This document shows positions 21,651 through 27,031 of a stretch of 27,031 nt of DNA, piece by piece. Source of the stretch: a virus. The stretch lies in the IMG/VR virus record IMGVR_UViG_3300004806_000080, positions 1-27,031 of that record; one strand, written 5' to 3'. The notes under the pieces are model-generated. The model was not told the DNA's origin. It searched no databases and saw only the letters and a list, made by a program, of their open reading frames with translations. Both the position numbers and the translations under genes were made by a program. Each line of letters opens with the position of its first letter. Position 1 is the first letter of the stretch.

Positions 21651-22080
21651 GGATAATTTTCTTTCTCCAATACAGCGTCCCCTTTGCGCCCCAAGGATCG
21701 GTTGGCTCAAACATTTTAAATCCACAAGCAATTAAATTATTGGCGGAAGCTGGGTTATGGTAAGTATCCGTAACCACCCAATTCATTCCCAGCGCCCGCG
21801 CTTTTTGGAGCCGTACTTGAATAAGTTTTTTTTGTAGTCCATGCCCCCGATGAGCGTTAAGAACTCCAGCACGACACATGTACATACAGTCAGTCCAACG
21901 AGTAGAAGAAACAAGACCGCAAAAACCAGCGAGATTACCGGACTCAGTATAAAGAATCCACCAATGACCAGAGCTCGTAGCATATAGGGTATCTCCCGGC
22001 AGACACGTTTTTTGAAGATAGCGCAAGTTTTCCTGAATTTCAGGCAAAATAGTATTTACTTGACGAGCATTGTACTTCAT
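21640..22080 (-). CDS. GNAT-family acetyltransferase
   Basis: The 146-residue protein has the GNAT core: HWWILYTESGNLAGFCGLVS (strands 2-3), then CRAGVLNAHRGHGLQKKLIQ, where R78-G-H-G81 is the acetyl-CoA-binding motif A (the last position is Gln rather than the usual Gly/Ala). A MNWVVTDTYHNPASANNLIA segment and FKMF end the fold. Substrate unknown. Such phage acetyltransferases act on host or phage proteins. It is transcribed against the virion genes and coupled to the HNH gene. A good minus-strand promoter was not identified. Confidence 0.86.
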   Translation of the reverse strand: MKYNARQVNTILPEIQENLRYLQKTCLPGDTLYATSSGHWWILYTESGNLAGFCGLVSSTRWTDCMYMCRAGVLNAHRGHGLQKKLIQVRLQKARALGMNWVVTDTYHNPASANNLIACGFKMFEPTDPWGAKGTLYWRKKIIHAV

Positions 22081-22121
22081 GGTAGGGACTGTATCTTTTT
22101 AATGTGACAGTTAAATTATTG

Positions 22122-22149
22122 TTGACACACCCTAAATTTAGTGTATATT
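22122..22149 (+). promoter_or_regulatory. Sigma70-type promoter of the second structural segment
   Basis: TTGACA (22122-22127) and TATATT (22144-22149) are 16 bases apart, close to consensus. The spacer holds the palindrome CTAAATTTAG (22132-22141), a possible operator. Transcription should start near 22156. The promoter restarts rightward transcription after the reversed HNH/GNAT island. Confidence 0.75.
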
Positions 22150-22169
22150 TCGCTTATCTGGGACTTTTT

Positions 22170-22218
22170 CTCTTGTTGCCAACCCGCCCAGGGGTCACGA
22201 TGCAACGATTAACAAGAG
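22170..22218 (+). other. Possible structured 5' leader
   Basis: CTCTTGTT (22170-22177) pairs with AACAAGAG (22211-22218), and GTTGC (22175-22179) could instead pair with GCAAC (22202-22206), two mutually exclusive stems. The region lies between the promoter and the ribosome binding site (AAGGA) of the next gene. Alternative stems hint at regulation, but no known riboswitch is recognised. Confidence 0.4.
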
Positions 22219-22239
22219 GCTTTTGCATAAGGAATTATC

Positions 22240-22950
22240 ATGTCACGCAGTACATTTGAAGGCCCAATCCTATCGGGCGACTCACGTTTTGGCCCCCTAC
22301 GTAATGTAGGATATACCCAACTCGTTCAAAACGTTGATTTTAATTTTGCCAATACAACTGGTAACGGTTCTGCTGGTTATCCCGGTGGTAATGGTCAATT
22401 TGTTAATGGCAATTTGATCCCCAACACCAATGCAGTTGTGTATACACCTTCTGCTTCTGTATCCCCCCCAGTAGCGGCAACAATTACTGCTGACGCAGCT
22501 ACAACCGTGTATCGTGGCGCAGTGATGTATCTCCCACAAGGCTGCCAAATTGTTGATGCAATTGTCGATGTTGGTACAGCGGTTGGCACTTCAGGCGCTA
22601 CATTGACTGCAGCTTCTGTGTTGATCGGTAATGCGTTTAATGCTTCTACTTACGCTACAACTACTTTGACTGTAGCTACAAACGCTATTACTGCTGGTCG
22701 TTATACACCAACTTATTCAGGCGCTAATTTGATTGCATTGCAGTCTACAACTCAAGATATTACACAAACTGTATATCAAGGTTCAGGCCCCGGATCAAGC
22801 ATCATGTCGCAAGTTGTATTTACATTGGTGTTGACAGGTACAACAACCCCTGCGCCTAATGCCGGAACTATGTATTTTACACTCCGCTATGTACAGCCTG
22901 ACAATAACATTGGTACATTGACAACTTACCCCTACGGTAATTTTGATTAA
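22240..22950 (+). CDS. Virion structural protein, beta-rich, 236 aa
   Basis: The first residues MSRSTFEGPILSGDSRFGPL are a signature I associate with phage structural proteins encoded after the capsid gene. The rest is strand-rich and dominated by Thr, Ala, Ser and Gly (for example TITADAATTVYRGAVMYLPQ), with no cysteine-rich or catalytic motif beyond isolated Cys. Likely a head-surface or tail-associated structural protein. AAGGA 6 bases before the ATG. Its own promoter and a strong hairpin afterwards suggest a separately adjusted, abundant product. Confidence 0.78.
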   Translation: MSRSTFEGPILSGDSRFGPLRNVGYTQLVQNVDFNFANTTGNGSAGYPGGNGQFVNGNLIPNTNAVVYTPSASVSPPVAATITADAATTVYRGAVMYLPQGCQIVDAIVDVGTAVGTSGATLTAASVLIGNAFNASTYATTTLTVATNAITAGRYTPTYSGANLIALQSTTQDITQTVYQGSGPGSSIMSQVVFTLVLTGTTTPAPNAGTMYFTLRYVQPDNNIGTLTTYPYGNFD

Positions 22951-22954
22951 TCTC

Positions 22955-22972
22955 TAGGGGCTTCGGCCCCTA
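22955..22972 (+). terminator. Hairpin after the 236-aa gene
   Basis: TAGGGGC-TTCG-GCCCCTA has a 7-bp stem and c(UUCG)g loop. No U-run follows (TCTTCAACC), so it is more likely a partial terminator, processing site or mRNA-end protector than a full stop. Confidence 0.6.
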
Positions 22973-22997
22973 TCTTCAACCTTTAAGGAGATTATTC

Positions 22998-23846
22998 ATG
23001 GGACAATTTGTTGGATCACCATCTTCGGTTACCCAAAGAGGTCAGTACGAACCTTTTGATTTGCAAGTTTCTCGCAATCAAATTGCGTATCACACGCCGT
23101 TAAATATTTTTGGTTATGGCACAACTGGCACAACAGCCGGATTGTTTGTAACCATGTGGGAGAACTCTCCTACAACCAACTATGTATTTCCATCAAGCGC
23201 CGCAGTCATGTATGTGGCTAGTACCGTTGGCGCAGGTGATGCTGGGGCGTTGATTCAAGTCACTGGGCTCGATGCGAATTACAACCCTCAATCTGAAATA
23301 GTTGCATTGGGCGGCACTGCTGGCACAGGCGTAGCAACAACTAAATCGTATTTTAGAATTAACAACATTTCTGTTGCATTGGCTAGTACAGTAAATCCTA
23401 CTGGTCAAATCACGATTCAGAATCAAGCTGCTACTTCTGGTGCTGTTGAGTACGCACAGATCAATACAACGACCTATAACGGTAGCACTGTGAGTTTAGG
23501 TACTTCACAGATGGCTGTGTATACAGTTCCAAACAACTACACGGCTCAGTTTACTAGATTTACTGCAAACAGTTCTTTTACAGGCAATACTGCGAATTAC
23601 ACAACTTATAGAGCAGTTGCACAGTATCCGTCCGTATTAAACTCTTCAGCTACATTGGTTAAACGTGTTGTTCTAAATACACCATTTGTTCAGCAATACA
23701 ATATTCAACGTACATTCCCATTCGCTTACCCAGCTGGAACAGACATCCAGTGGCAGATTGCACCTAGCGCAACTACTGCAGCAACAGTAGGAATTAATAT
23801 TGGTGGGGTATTGATCGCAAACAGTGTGGATTCTGGAAGCAAATAA
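22998..23846 (+). CDS. Virion structural protein, beta-rich, 282 aa
   Basis: The protein MGQFVGSPSSVTQRGQYEPF then DLQVSRNQIAYHTPLNIFGY is rich in Thr, Ser, Ala and Asn, with strand-like alternation throughout and no enzymatic motif. It resembles the type of the preceding gene and may be its partner. A surface or tail-related virion role is inferred from composition and position before the holin. AAGGAG 7 bases before the ATG. The stop shares one base with the next ATG (TAATG). Confidence 0.75.
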   Translation: MGQFVGSPSSVTQRGQYEPFDLQVSRNQIAYHTPLNIFGYGTTGTTAGLFVTMWENSPTTNYVFPSSAAVMYVASTVGAGDAGALIQVTGLDANYNPQSEIVALGGTAGTGVATTKSYFRINNISVALASTVNPTGQITIQNQAATSGAVEYAQINTTTYNGSTVSLGTSQMAVYTVPNNYTAQFTRFTANSSFTGNTANYTTYRAVAQYPSVLNSSATLVKRVVLNTPFVQQYNIQRTFPFAYPAGTDIQWQIAPSATTAATVGINIGGVLIANSVDSGSK

Positions 23847-24091
23847 TGGCAACGACTCCTGCATGGCAACGCAAAGAGGGAAAGAATCCGAAGGGCGGAT
23901 TAAACGCCAAAGGAAGAGCATCCGCAAAGAAGCAAGGGATGAATTTAAAACCTCCACAACCCGAGGGCGGCTCAAGAAAGAAATCGTTTTGCGCCCGAAT
24001 GGAGGGGATGAAGAGCAAGTTAACGTCAGAGAAGACGGCGAAAGACCCAAACAGCCGGATTAACAAAAGCCTTCGGGCGTGGAATTGTTGA
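23846..24091 (+). CDS. DUF6321-type small basic protein, 81 aa
   Basis: The segments PAWQRKEGKNPKGGLNAKGR, KKSFCARMEGMKSKLTSEKT and the ending RINKSLRAWNC match the DUF6321 family as I know it, a short basic phage and bacterial protein. Function unknown; the basic residues suit nucleic-acid binding. It is coupled to the structural gene upstream by TAATG. The C-terminal residue is Cys, shared by two further proteins of this cluster. Confidence 0.82.
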   Translation: MATTPAWQRKEGKNPKGGLNAKGRASAKKQGMNLKPPQPEGGSRKKSFCARMEGMKSKLTSEKTAKDPNSRINKSLRAWNC

Positions 24092-24092
24092 T

Positions 24093-24293
24093 ATGACAAA
24101 CGCACACGACACTAAAAATATGGTCGATGGGGCTGTTGTGGTTATTGGCCTCGGCGGTTTCATGGAGTGGTTTCCACCCATTGTTGCATTGGTTGGCGGT
24201 ATACTAACAATTGTTTGGATGTGTATTCGTATTTGGGAAACCGACACTGTTAAATTTTTAATTGGCCGCAAAGGTATTGATGATGCCCAGTAG
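24093..24293 (+). CDS. Probable holin
   Basis: The 66-residue protein has hydrophobic stretches at about 12-24 (DGAVVVIGLGGFM) and 28-46 (PPIVALVGGILTIVWMCIRI), a short Pro turn, and a charged tail (WETDTVKFLIGRKG). Two membrane helices and small size are typical of class II holins, and the IRIWETDTV segment is familiar from holin annotations. It would permeabilise the inner membrane at lysis. No endolysin is seen in this window. The end overlaps the next gene by 14 bases. Confidence 0.78.
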   Translation: MTNAHDTKNMVDGAVVVIGLGGFMEWFPPIVALVGGILTIVWMCIRIWETDTVKFLIGRKGIDDAQ

Positions 24294-24825
24294 TTCAGCA
24301 AAACAACATAAGTTCATGGAAGCAATTGCCCATAACAAAGCATTTGCTAAAAAAGTTGGAGTATCGCAGAATGTCGGTAAAGACTTTAGCGAAGCCGACA
24401 AAGGTAAAAAGTTTGGTCGTGGTGGAGTGTCCCGCCCTGATTTGGAAAAATTAAACTCTGCCAAAACGAGACACGGCGAAATGGCTTTAATGAAAAAAGG
24501 TGGAATCATGAAATCGGAAAAAGCAAGCGAAATGCGTCAAGCTAAAACTTTGGAAAAACTCGCTAAAGAAGAGCGTGCTGAAGCCAAGGGCATGAAACGT
24601 GGTGGCCACACTAAAAAGATGGCTTCTGGTGGTATGACTACTGGCAAACATGGCATTTCTGAAAAAAGTGGTTTAACAACCGCTAAGATGGGTAAAGCCG
24701 AAGTGGGTGGTAAGCTCAAACACGGTGAACACAGTATCCAGAAAAAAGGCCATACACGTGCTATGGAGCCTAAGATGGGCGCAGGTAAGCCCTTGGGTAT
24801 GAAACGCGGCGGAAAAGCCTGTTAA
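24280..24825 (+). CDS. Basic MxKGG-motif protein, 181 aa
   Basis: Of the two consecutive ATG codons (24280, 24283) the first follows AAAGG at normal distance; the TTG further up is unlikely. The N-terminus SSSAKQHKFMEAIAHNKAFA then KKVGVSQNVGKDFSEADKGK is a conserved phage type of unknown function. The C-terminal half is Lys/Gly-rich with repeats MKKGG, MKRGG, MASGG and the terminal MKRGGKAC. It is probably disordered and nucleic-acid binding. Packaged DNA-associated or assembly role is a guess. The terminal Cys is notable. Confidence 0.78.
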   Translation: MMPSSSAKQHKFMEAIAHNKAFAKKVGVSQNVGKDFSEADKGKKFGRGGVSRPDLEKLNSAKTRHGEMALMKKGGIMKSEKASEMRQAKTLEKLAKEERAEAKGMKRGGHTKKMASGGMTTGKHGISEKSGLTTAKMGKAEVGGKLKHGEHSIQKKGHTRAMEPKMGAGKPLGMKRGGKAC

Positions 24826-24838
24826 TTAAGGAGTTATC

Positions 24839-25183
24839 ATGAAGCATCACGACCATATCGCAGACCATAAGCATCCATTTCATAGCGGTGGAGAAAAGCA
24901 TCACGGCAAGACCGAGTTGCACCACGCTCAACACCCCCATCCCGAAGAGCATAGCCACATTCATGCTATGAAACACGGCGGGCACGTTAAGCACCATCAC
25001 GAGCATATTGCCGAGCATATGAAAAAGCACGGTAGCCACCACGCTGAAGGCGGTCATATTCACCATCATGATCACGTTGCTAAGCACTTGGCACACCACG
25101 ATGGACACCATATGGCTAAAGGTGGAATGGCTCATCACCATGAGCATGTTAAAGCTCACATGAAGCATCACGACCACAAGTAG
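24839..25183 (+). CDS. Histidine-rich repeat protein, 114 aa, 38 percent His
   Basis: AAGGAG 6 bases before the ATG. Counting gives 43 His in 114 residues, with no cysteine. Three imperfect copies of about 22 residues (HHH[ED]H[IV]..H[ML]..H..HH..GG) are visible from about 50 to 114, with a shorter copy at the start. Motifs AMKHGG and MAKGG match the Lys-Gly-Gly signature of its neighbours. No similar family is known to me. Such a sequence would bind Zn, Ni, Cu or Co ions; a virion metal store, a pH switch or a structural cross-linker are all possible. Confidence 0.85.
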   Translation: MKHHDHIADHKHPFHSGGEKHHGKTELHHAQHPHPEEHSHIHAMKHGGHVKHHHEHIAEHMKKHGSHHAEGGHIHHHDHVAKHLAHHDGHHMAKGGMAHHHEHVKAHMKHHDHK

Positions 25184-25192
25184 GAGTTAATC

Positions 25193-25735
25193 ATGGCCAC
25201 AAGATGGGATAGAGTACCTAAGTTTGATGATGATGTTGTCAAGAGTACTATGGAAGATGCTCGCAAAGTCGGCAAAAGTACTTCCAATCTTAGAGGAGCT
25301 GCAGTTGATGCAGTTAAAGAAGCCGGTAGCCGAGCAGCTAGTCGCTTGGTTGGCCGTGCCGGTGCAGCAGGTGCTGCCCTTCAAGGTGGTTATGATATAG
25401 GCCGTGCCATCGATGAGTCTACAGGTCTTGGTAAGGCTATGGTTAATAAATCTGGACTTGGGGATGCGGCAGCTAAAGCAGCTACATCTGGAGAGCGAGT
25501 CACTTTGACCAAAGATGCGCAAGAACGTATTGACAAAGGAGCTTTAGATAAGAAGCCCATTAAACGTTCTGTGTCTAAAACAACGGTTAAGGCTGAGCCT
25601 GCAACCAAGTCCGATGATTACGAGGGCGACGAAGGCTATACAACCCTCAATATGAAAAAAGGTGGCATGGCCTCTGCATCTAAACGTGCTGATGGTAAGA
25701 TTACCAAAGGCCACACAAATTGCAAGGTGTGCTAA
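25193..25735 (+). CDS. Ala/Gly-rich basic protein with MKKGG motif, 180 aa
   Basis: The middle (about 32-100) is Ala/Gly-rich and could form amphipathic or membrane-active helices (GAAVDAVKEAGSRAASRLVG, then GRAGAAGAALQGGYDIGRAI). The C-terminus is disordered and basic, with NMKKGGMASASKRADGKITK then GHTNCKVC ending in Cys. TAGGAG precedes the ATG. Phage proteins with an A/G-rich helix and such tails are sometimes ejected or internal virion proteins; that is only an inference here. The next gene begins immediately after the stop. Confidence 0.78.
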   Translation: MATRWDRVPKFDDDVVKSTMEDARKVGKSTSNLRGAAVDAVKEAGSRAASRLVGRAGAAGAALQGGYDIGRAIDESTGLGKAMVNKSGLGDAAAKAATSGERVTLTKDAQERIDKGALDKKPIKRSVSKTTVKAEPATKSDDYEGDEGYTTLNMKKGGMASASKRADGKITKGHTNCKVC

Positions 25736-26014
25736 ATGATGGCGAGCCGGGGCATGGGCGTAATCAGCCCTTCAAAAATGCCCAGCAAAAAAACTATACA
25801 TCGTAAGGATAGTCCCCAAGATGTTGAAATGTATAAAAAAGGCGGCGGAGTAAATGCTGCTGGTAATTACACTAAACCCAGTCTGCGTAAACGGATTGTG
25901 TCGCAAGTAAAAGCCGCAGCAACTCAAGGTACAGGTGCGGGTCAATGGTCAGCCCGCAAAAGCCAACTAGTTGCAAAAAAATATAAAGCAGCCGGAGGCG
26001 GTTATCGTGACTGA
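25736..26014 (+). CDS. Basic phage protein (GQWSARKSQ type), 92 aa
   Basis: The gene starts directly after the preceding TAA and has no separate ribosome binding site, implying reinitiation. The C-terminal half (AAGNYTKPSLRKRIVSQVKA then GAGQWSARKSQLVAKKYKAA and GGGYRD) is a conserved unit found in many phages, which I recall as DUF5872 (name from memory). MYKKGGG repeats the neighbour motif. The gene overlaps the endonuclease gene by 8 bases. Function unknown; strongly basic, so DNA or RNA binding is plausible. Confidence 0.8.
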   Translation: MMASRGMGVISPSKMPSKKTIHRKDSPQDVEMYKKGGGVNAAGNYTKPSLRKRIVSQVKAAATQGTGAGQWSARKSQLVAKKYKAAGGGYRD

Positions 26015-26465
26015 GGCTATAAAAACTTGTACAGATTGTGGAGAATCAAAACCTTTGTCTGCTTTTCGCAGTCGAGGTGGAGAAATGAAACATCTTTACA
26101 AAAGCCACTGTAACACTTGTCTATACAAAAGACACAAAGATTGGGCTGAAGATAATCCACATCGAATTGCTGAGTATCGTGAAAAAGATCCTTGGACATT
26201 AGCTAAAAGATGCAACCGTCGCGGGATAACGCCTGAACAACTTGTTGATTGTTATGAACGACAAGAAGGATGTTGTGCAATTTGTAAAAATGAAATTGCT
26301 CTAATTGGTAGTGCAATAGATCATAATCACGATACTGGAGAGTTTCGCGGTGTGTTATGTAAACAATGCAACAGAGCTTTAGGTATGTTTAAAGACAGCC
26401 CTATAGTATTACGTAATGCGCTAGAATACTTAGAAGAATTTGGGAACTATGGAAATGGCGCTTAA
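26007..26465 (+). CDS. Endonuclease VII-like HNH nuclease
   Basis: The 152-residue protein combines an N-terminal zinc finger (C8-x2-C11 and C35-x2-C38) with a C-terminal endonuclease VII/HNH core: C90-x2-C93, then AIDHNHDTGEFRGVLCKQCN with D105-H-N-H108 and C118-x2-C121, followed by RALGMFKDSP. Endonuclease VII cuts branched DNA before packaging in T4; this homologue may do that or be a mobile nuclease. The start is a GTG at 26007, supported by GGAGG 8 bases upstream; the TTG at 25971 has no such site. Confidence 0.88.
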   Translation: MTEAIKTCTDCGESKPLSAFRSRGGEMKHLYKSHCNTCLYKRHKDWAEDNPHRIAEYREKDPWTLAKRCNRRGITPEQLVDCYERQEGCCAICKNEIALIGSAIDHNHDTGEFRGVLCKQCNRALGMFKDSPIVLRNALEYLEEFGNYGNGA

Positions 26466-26694
26466 ACCCACCCAGCAATCGCTCAAAAATTGGGGCGATC
26501 AAAAATGGCGAACCAAAAGCGGTAAGCCATCAAGCAAAACGGGTGAGCGGTATCTTCCGGAGGCCGCAATTAAATCTTTGTCTCCTTCAGAGTATGCGGC
26601 AACGACAAAAGCAAAGCGTAAAGGTAAGGCAGCAGGTAAACAATTTGTAGCCCAACCCAAGACGATTGCAAAGAAAACAGCAGGATTTAGATAA
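26455..26694 (+). CDS. Basic phage protein, 79 aa
   Basis: Three in-frame starts exist. GGGAA is 8 bases before the ATG at 26455, chosen here (ATG at 26449 is possible). The protein, MALKPTQQSLKNWGDQKWRT then SGKPSSKTGERYLPEAAIKS and SEYAATTKAKRKGKAAGKQF, is a conserved type in phages of this kind, Lys-rich and probably nucleic-acid binding, of unknown function. The start overlaps the nuclease gene by 11 bases, and the stop shares one base with the next ATG. Confidence 0.78.
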   Translation: MALKPTQQSLKNWGDQKWRTKSGKPSSKTGERYLPEAAIKSLSPSEYAATTKAKRKGKAAGKQFVAQPKTIAKKTAGFR

Positions 26695-27031
26695 TGGCCA
26701 CTTCTCCTAGTACATCTGGAACCGCTGCGTTTAACCTAGACCTCACAGAGATTGTTGAGGAGGCTTTTGAGCGCATTGGTTCTGAGGTTCGTACTGGCTA
26801 TGATTTGCGTAGTGCTCGGCGTAGCCTTAATATTATGTTTGCGGACTGGGCTAATCGTGGCATTAACATGTGGACGATGGATTCTGGCGTTATTAACCTA
26901 GTCCAAGGTCAAACTACTTATGCTTTGCCCGCCGACACCGTCGATCTTTTGGATCATGTAATACGTACTCAGGCAAACAGTTCAAGCAATCAAGCAGACT
27001 TGACCATTACCCGTATTAGTATTTCTACCTA
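26694..27031 (+). CDS. Probable head-to-tail adaptor or tail protein, 3' end outside window
   Basis: The frame starts at the ATG overlapping the previous stop (TAATG) and stays open to the window end (112 codons). The N-terminus has the pattern LDLTEIVEEAFERIGSEVRT then GYDLRSARRSLNIMFADWAN and RGINMWTMDSG, followed by QTTYALPADTVDLLDHVIRT. I know this pattern from neck/adaptor-type proteins of short-tailed phages, in the position of P22 gp4 or T7 gp11. The assignment rests on recall and position. Confidence 0.7.
   Translation, partial: MATSPSTSGTAAFNLDLTEIVEEAFERIGSEVRTGYDLRSARRSLNIMFADWANRGINMWTMDSGVINLVQGQTTYALPADTVDLLDHVIRTQANSSSNQADLTITRISIST

Noticed and set aside
24770-25177. 135-codon minus-strand frame opposite the His-rich gene
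   Set aside because: CAC/CAT His codons read as GTG/ATG on the other strand, giving a Met/Val-rich artefact. The plus-strand gene has the ribosome binding site and the repeats.
1-27031. Prophage attachment site, integrase or lysogeny switch
   Set aside because: None was found in this window; the Leu403 hint in the polymerase alone does not establish a temperate lifestyle.

Overview
The window is part of the genome of a tailed double-stranded DNA bacteriophage. The evidence is a terminase pair, a portal, a scaffold, an HK97-type capsid gene, a holin and a family A phage DNA polymerase, with densely packed and often overlapping genes and no bacterial housekeeping genes. The host cannot be read from the sequence. 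Moderate base composition, consensus sigma70-type promoters and ordinary AGGAG ribosome binding sites point to a Gram-negative bacterium, and the gene content resembles phages I associate with freshwater proteobacteria (inference only). No integrase, repressor/Cro pair or tRNA was found.

Layout: two transcription units diverge from an intergenic region at about 12.0-12.4 kb. The left arm (1-11951, minus strand) is the early/replication arm. From its distal end it carries a Zn-ribbon protein (cut by the window edge), DNA polymerase, a small protein, a VRR-NUC nuclease, a DUF3310 (T7 gp1.7-like) protein, a ribbon-helix-helix protein, a chain of tiny genes joined by ATGA overlaps, and a chelatase-like trio: a DUF3150-like protein, a metallopeptidase/VWA protein and a MoxR-type AAA+ ATPase. 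Beyond these lie small Zn-finger and membrane proteins and a 173-aa protein. Sigma70-like promoters face left at about 2.73, 9.89, 10.75 and 12.02 kb. Nine copies of one palindrome, CCTGACAWWTGTCAGG, lie almost entirely between genes of this arm, mostly 15-35 bases before start codons. A 480-base gene-free stretch near 10.8-11.2 kb with GTTATG repeats in both orientations is a candidate origin or control region.

The right arm (12394-27031, plus strand) is the virion module: small and large terminase, portal, a small protein, a GroES-like co-chaperonin, scaffold, two virion-associated proteins and the major capsid protein. Three hairpins with UNCG-type loops punctuate the next stretch, which holds a very acidic protein, a reversed two-gene island (HNH nuclease and GNAT acetyltransferase), and two further structural proteins. 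Then come a DUF6321 protein, a holin and a run of small basic proteins that share an M-x-[KRH]-G-G motif, including one that is 38 percent histidine. An endonuclease VII-like nuclease and a probable head-to-tail adaptor, cut by the window end, close the window.

The parts most worth study are the palindrome/promoter regulon, the phage MoxR-VWA-DUF3150 module, the His-rich protein with its MxKGG neighbours, and the structured leader regions. Several long open frames begin inside a palindrome copy (ATGTCAGG reads Met-Ser-Gly) or far upstream of a ribosome binding site; I moved those starts downstream and give the reason in each entry.
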